Below, piece after piece: positions 60,936 through 64,000 of a DNA stretch of 64,000 bases (position 1 is the first letter of the stretch; every line of letters starts with the position of its first letter). The notes under the pieces were generated by a model that made no database searches, was not told where the DNA came from, and worked only from the letters and a program-made list of their open reading frames with translations. Both the position numbers and the translations under genes were made by a program. The DNA is from Phycisphaerales bacterium (GTDB lineage: Bacteria > Planctomycetota > Phycisphaerae > Phycisphaerales > UBA1924). The DNA is taken from positions 166,536-230,535 of the forward strand of contig JAIEUA010000007.1 of NCBI GenBank assembly GCA_019744815.1, given 5' to 3'.

Positions 60936-62873
60936 ATGCCCGTCCGCACGACTTCCGCCCTCTCGCTCTCCCTCCTGCTCGCCGCCGGTGCGGCTCTCTC
61001 GGCCTGCGACCGCGCCGACCCCGCCGCTCGCCCCCTCGCCGTCAGCTCCGGCGCCATGCAGCGTCTCTCCGGCGGCTCCTACAACGCCCCGAAGGAAAAA
61101 CTCCAGAACGACGTCTACAAGGGCGTCCTCGCCACCGCCAAGCCCGTCATGGACGCCGACAGCAAGTCCGCCCAGGGCGCCGCCGCCGCCGGCATGATCG
61201 GCTCCGCTCAGCTCGGCCAGGCCCAGCCCCACCTCTTCGCCGCCGCCGACGCCGAGCTGACCGCGCTCTCCAAGTCCGCGCTCATCCGCACGCTCATCGA
61301 CAACTACACCAGCCAAAGCCTCAGCGTCGAGACCAGCGCCGGCTTCGACCCCGCGCCGCTCATCGCCGATCTCGAGAAGAGCCGCGCCGAAGCCCAGAAG
61401 GACATCGCCCAGCACCAGGCCAAGCTCGCCGACATCGAGCGCAAGATCGCCGACCTCTCCGCCAAGGCCGACGCCAAGGCCGCCGAGTCCAAGAAGCTCA
61501 GCGACGAGTTCCTCGCCGTCCGCGCCTCGCTCGCCACCCTCTCCGCCAAGGAAGCCGAGACCAAGCTCACCGCCGCCCGCGAGACCAAGCGTCGGGGCGA
61601 CGCCATCCGCGTCGAGGCCTCGCGTCTCCAGGCCCAGGCCGACCTGCTCAAGCCCGAAGCACAGGAACTCAAGGTCCTCGTCGAAGCGAGCAAGAGCCGC
61701 ATCGCCGGCCTCGATCGCATGAAGCTCGAAGCCAGCGAGAAGGCCCAGCAGGGCCAGGCCGCCTCGGCTCAGTCCAAGTCCGCCGCGAGCGAGACCGCCA
61801 AGCAGATCGAAGAGAAGCTCAAGGAGCTCGCCTCGATCCGCACCAACGAGGTCATCTCCTCCTACGACGCCGGCATCGCCGCCCTCCGCACCGCCGTCTC
61901 CACCGCCAAGACCTCCGCCGGCGACAGCGGCTCGGGCGCCGGCAAGCTCCTCACCGGACGCGCTCAGCTCGCCCTCGCCGACGCCCTCAGCTCCAAGGCC
62001 AACAGCCTCCAGATGTACGCCTCGCTCCTCGGCTACGTCGTCAACGCGAAACCCGCTCTCCCCTTCGCCGCCAACGCCGACACCGAGCGCAAGCAAGTCC
62101 TCGAGCTCCACAAGAACACCCTCGACGACGCCAAGTCCGCCTTCGAGGCCGCCGAGTCCGCCTTCAGCGGCGTCCAGCTCCGCGGCAGCGGCACCGGCGA
62201 AATCAAAGAACGCATGTCCAAGCTCGCCGAGAAACTCGGCGCGCTCGCCGGCAAGACCCCCGCTCCCGCCGAGTCCGCCGCGCAGCCCGCGCAGCCCGAG
62301 CAGCCCGAGCAGCCCGCGCCCGCCGCGGCACCCGAAGCCGCCCCCGCCCAATCCGCCGCGACCTCCAACGCCGACGACGCCGCCGCCGGCTGGGCCGCCA
62401 TCTACGCCGCCCTCGAATCCGGCGACACCAACGCCGTGCTCGCCCACACCAAGCTCGCCGACCCCGCCCACGAGGCCACCGTTCGCGCCATCGCCGAGCT
62501 CTCCGGCGCGCAGCGCGCCCTCGACGCCGCCTGCCAGGAAAAGTTCGGCAAGACGCTCACCGACGTGCAGGCCGCCGCCGTGGGCAAGTCCGCCCCCAAG
62601 TCCGCCGCCGACTACAAGGTCACCGTCGAGGGCGACACCGCCACCGTCACCAACGACGCCGACCCCTCGCCCACCAAGCTCATCCGCGAGAACGGCAAGT
62701 GGCTCCTCGACTCCTCCTCCCTCGCCTCCGGCCCCGCCGCCATGATGGCCCAGATGGCCGAGCCCATCAAGAAGGCCATGACCTCCATCACCGAGGACGT
62801 CAAGAGCGGCAAGATCACCCAGATCGAGTCCATCATGATGGAACTCCAGAAGCGCATGCAGGGCGGCGGCTGA
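60936..62873 (+). CDS. Coiled-coil lipoprotein
   Basis: 645 residues from an ATG with CCGGAGA upstream. Lipobox LSAC (cleavage before Cys24) after a signal peptide (SALSLSLLLAAGAALSACDR). Residues 110-320 are mostly coiled coil (RAEAQKDIAQHQAKLADIER, KLTAARETKRRGDAIRVEAS). A Pro/Gln/Glu linker about 455-480 (AQPAQPEQPEQPAPAAAP) leads to a C-terminal domain of about 150 residues (TKLADPAHEATVRAIAELSG ... NGKWLLDSSSLASG) resembling a small NTF2- or SnoaL-like fold. Likely an outer-membrane or inner-membrane-anchored envelope protein; function unknown. Confidence 0.83.
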   Translation: MPVRTTSALSLSLLLAAGAALSACDRADPAARPLAVSSGAMQRLSGGSYNAPKEKLQNDVYKGVLATAKPVMDADSKSAQGAAAAGMIGSAQLGQAQPHLFAAADAELTALSKSALIRTLIDNYTSQSLSVETSAGFDPAPLIADLEKSRAEAQKDIAQHQAKLADIERKIADLSAKADAKAAESKKLSDEFLAVRASLATLSAKEAETKLTAARETKRRGDAIRVEASRLQAQADLLKPEAQELKVLVEASKSRIAGLDRMKLEASEKAQQGQAASAQSKSAASETAKQIEEKLKELASIRTNEVISSYDAGIAALRTAVSTAKTSAGDSGSGAGKLLTGRAQLALADALSSKANSLQMYASLLGYVVNAKPALPFAANADTERKQVLELHKNTLDDAKSAFEAAESAFSGVQLRGSGTGEIKERMSKLAEKLGALAGKTPAPAESAAQPAQPEQPEQPAPAAAPEAAPAQSAATSNADDAAAGWAAIYAALESGDTNAVLAHTKLADPAHEATVRAIAELSGAQRALDAACQEKFGKTLTDVQAAAVGKSAPKSAADYKVTVEGDTATVTNDADPSPTKLIRENGKWLLDSSSLASGPAAMMAQMAEPIKKAMTSITEDVKSGKITQIESIMMELQKRMQGGG

Positions 62874-62896
62874 TCCGACATCCGATCTCCGACATC

Positions 62897-62921
62897 AACC
62901 TCCGCTTCCGGAGGTTTTTTT
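62897..62921 (+). terminator. Intrinsic terminator of the lipoprotein gene
   Basis: AACCTCCG / CGGAGGTT 8-bp stem with a CTTC loop, followed by a T-run. Confidence 0.88.
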
Positions 62922-62962
62922 CTCCCTCCAACTTCGTCCCCGACGCGCCTTCAATCCCTCCG

Positions 62963-63922
62963 ATGTCCACCACCGAATCCGTTCCCGGTCCCGCCCTCCC
63001 CGACGTCAAGATGCACCTGCACTCGCCCGTCAAGCCGGGCGTCGGCACTGTCGTCTCCAACGAGCGCTGCACCCACGCCAAAAAGTCCGCCGGCTTCGTC
63101 CGCCACGTCGCCATCGACGTCTCGCAAACCCAGCTCGCCGGCAACTTCGTCTCCGGTCAGTCCTTCGGCGTCCTCCCACCCGGCGAAGACTCCAAGGGCA
63201 AAGCCCACGCCCTCCGCCTCTATTCCATCGCCTCACCCACCACCGGCGAAGACGGTCAGGGCAAAGTCCTCGCCACCACCTGCAAGCGCCTCATCGACGA
63301 ACACACCGACACCGGCAAGCTCTTCCTCGGCGTCGCCAGCAACTACCTCTGCGACCTCAAGCCCGGCGACCAGGTCCGCGTCACCGGCCCCAACGGCAAG
63401 CGCTTCGTCCTCCCCGCCGATCCCAACGCACACGACTACGTCTTCTTCGCCACCGGCACCGGCATCGCCCCCTTCCGCGGCATGATCAAGGACCTGATCG
63501 CGCAGAAGTCCACCAGCAAGATCGCCCTCATCATGGGCTCCCCCTACGCCAGCGATCTGCTCTACCACAACGACCTGCTCGAACTCGCGAGCAAGCACAC
63601 CAACTTCACCTACCTCACCGCCATCAGCCGCGAGAAGATGCCCGACGCGCCGAAACCTCTCTACGTCCAGGACCGCCTCACCACCCACCGCGAACAGCTC
63701 ACGTCGATCCTCTCTTCCTCGCGCTCACTCATCTACGTCTGCGGCATCGCCGGCATGGAACTCGGCATCCTCCAGCAACTCGCCCGCACCCTCACCGGCG
63801 ACGCCCTCGACGCGCTGCTGCAAATCGACCCCGAGGCCCGCGAGAACATCGACGCCTGGGACCGCAAGATGCTCCACAAGCAAATCAAGCCCACCCGCCG
63901 CGTCTTCCTCGAGGTGTATTGA
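62963..63922 (+). CDS. Plant-type ferredoxin-NADP(+) reductase
   Basis: 319 residues from ATG (MSTTESVPGPALPDVKMHLH). FAD-binding RLYSIAS, ATTCKRLIDEHTDTGK and LCDLKPGDQVRVTGPNGKRF. NADP-binding FFATGTGIAPFRGMIKDL, ALIMGSPYASDLLYHNDLLE and IYVCGIAGMELGILQQLA, ending RRVFLEVY (family C-terminus with a terminal aromatic). It exchanges electrons between NADP(H) and ferredoxin or flavodoxin. The plant-type form (as in cyanobacteria) is less usual in planctomycetes than the thioredoxin-reductase-like form. No ferredoxin gene is adjacent. Confidence 0.94.
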   Translation: MSTTESVPGPALPDVKMHLHSPVKPGVGTVVSNERCTHAKKSAGFVRHVAIDVSQTQLAGNFVSGQSFGVLPPGEDSKGKAHALRLYSIASPTTGEDGQGKVLATTCKRLIDEHTDTGKLFLGVASNYLCDLKPGDQVRVTGPNGKRFVLPADPNAHDYVFFATGTGIAPFRGMIKDLIAQKSTSKIALIMGSPYASDLLYHNDLLELASKHTNFTYLTAISREKMPDAPKPLYVQDRLTTHREQLTSILSSSRSLIYVCGIAGMELGILQQLARTLTGDALDALLQIDPEARENIDAWDRKMLHKQIKPTRRVFLEVY

Positions 63923-63943
63923 CCCACTCCCCTCCCCGCGAAG

Positions 63944-64000
63944 TGTACAGACCGGAGACATGGGTGGCGCTGTTCGGAGACATGGGTGACACCTTTGGCG
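63944..64000. mobile_element. Possible end of an insertion sequence (cut by window edge)
   Basis: After TGTACAGAC the motif CGGAGACATGGGTG occurs twice, 22 bp apart (63953-63966 and 63975-63988). Tandem subterminal motifs like this occur at the ends of some IS481-type elements. No transposase is visible before the edge, so this is tentative. Confidence 0.4.

Noticed and set aside
59187..62471. Antisense 1094-residue open frame over the CX4CH and lipoprotein genes
   Set aside because: Gly-rich repetitive translation; the opposite strand holds two genes with signal peptides and Shine-Dalgarno sequences.

Overview
The window is GC-rich bacterial chromosome (about two thirds GC by eye), densely coded on both strands. 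It suggests a member of the Planctomycetota, probably class Phycisphaerae. The reasons are two PEP-CTERM-like exported proteins with an Arg-rich tail, a non-catalytic SUMF1-domain protein, a CX4CH protein, a split CxxC zinc-ribbon membrane protein, type IV pilus genes without flagellar genes, and very many intergenic palindromes. This placement is inferred from gene content; no marker gene such as rRNA is present.

Layout. 1-8.7 kb (minus strand): a co-oriented run of response regulator, HD-GYP phosphodiesterase, histidine kinase, STAS protein, then PilB, PilC, PilM and PilN, most joined by 4-bp overlaps. 8.8-12.3 kb (plus): four pseudopilin or PilX-like genes. 12.3-16.1 kb: an active ketosynthase and a catalytically dead ketosynthase-like partner around a GxxExxY gene. 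16.2-19.0 kb: membrane protein, cytidylate kinase, and a TIM-barrel protein with a long charged insert. 19.3-23.3 kb: GcvH and an FtsX-type ABC exporter. 23.4-24.1 kb: a REP-associated (RAYT-like) transposase between inverted palindromes. 24.1-33.8 kb: a PilZ-DnaJ fusion, uvrB, an ECF sigma/anti-sigma pair, a DUF4394 secreted protein and uvrA. 33.9-41 kb: zinc-ribbon protein, MacB-like permease, FolE2, thioesterase and RadA. 41-48 kb: giant AsmA-like protein, glycosyltransferase, tRNA-Leu(GAG). 48-57 kb: S9 peptidase and a compact chemotaxis operon cheB-W-R-A-X-Y. 57-64 kb: a repeat island, a SUMF1 protein, a CX4CH protein, a coiled-coil lipoprotein, a plant-type FNR, and the possible edge of an insertion sequence.

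Two themes link the region. First, c-di-GMP: an HD-GYP enzyme, a PilB with an MshEN domain and a PilZ-J-domain fusion suggest second-messenger control of pili and of protein folding. Second, repeats: at least four families of intergenic palindromes, a RAYT/REP element, and arrays of 7-8-bp tandem units that often begin at a stop codon. Members of these repeats also appear in frame inside uvrB, uvrA and a zinc-ribbon gene, lengthening the proteins at motif junctions.
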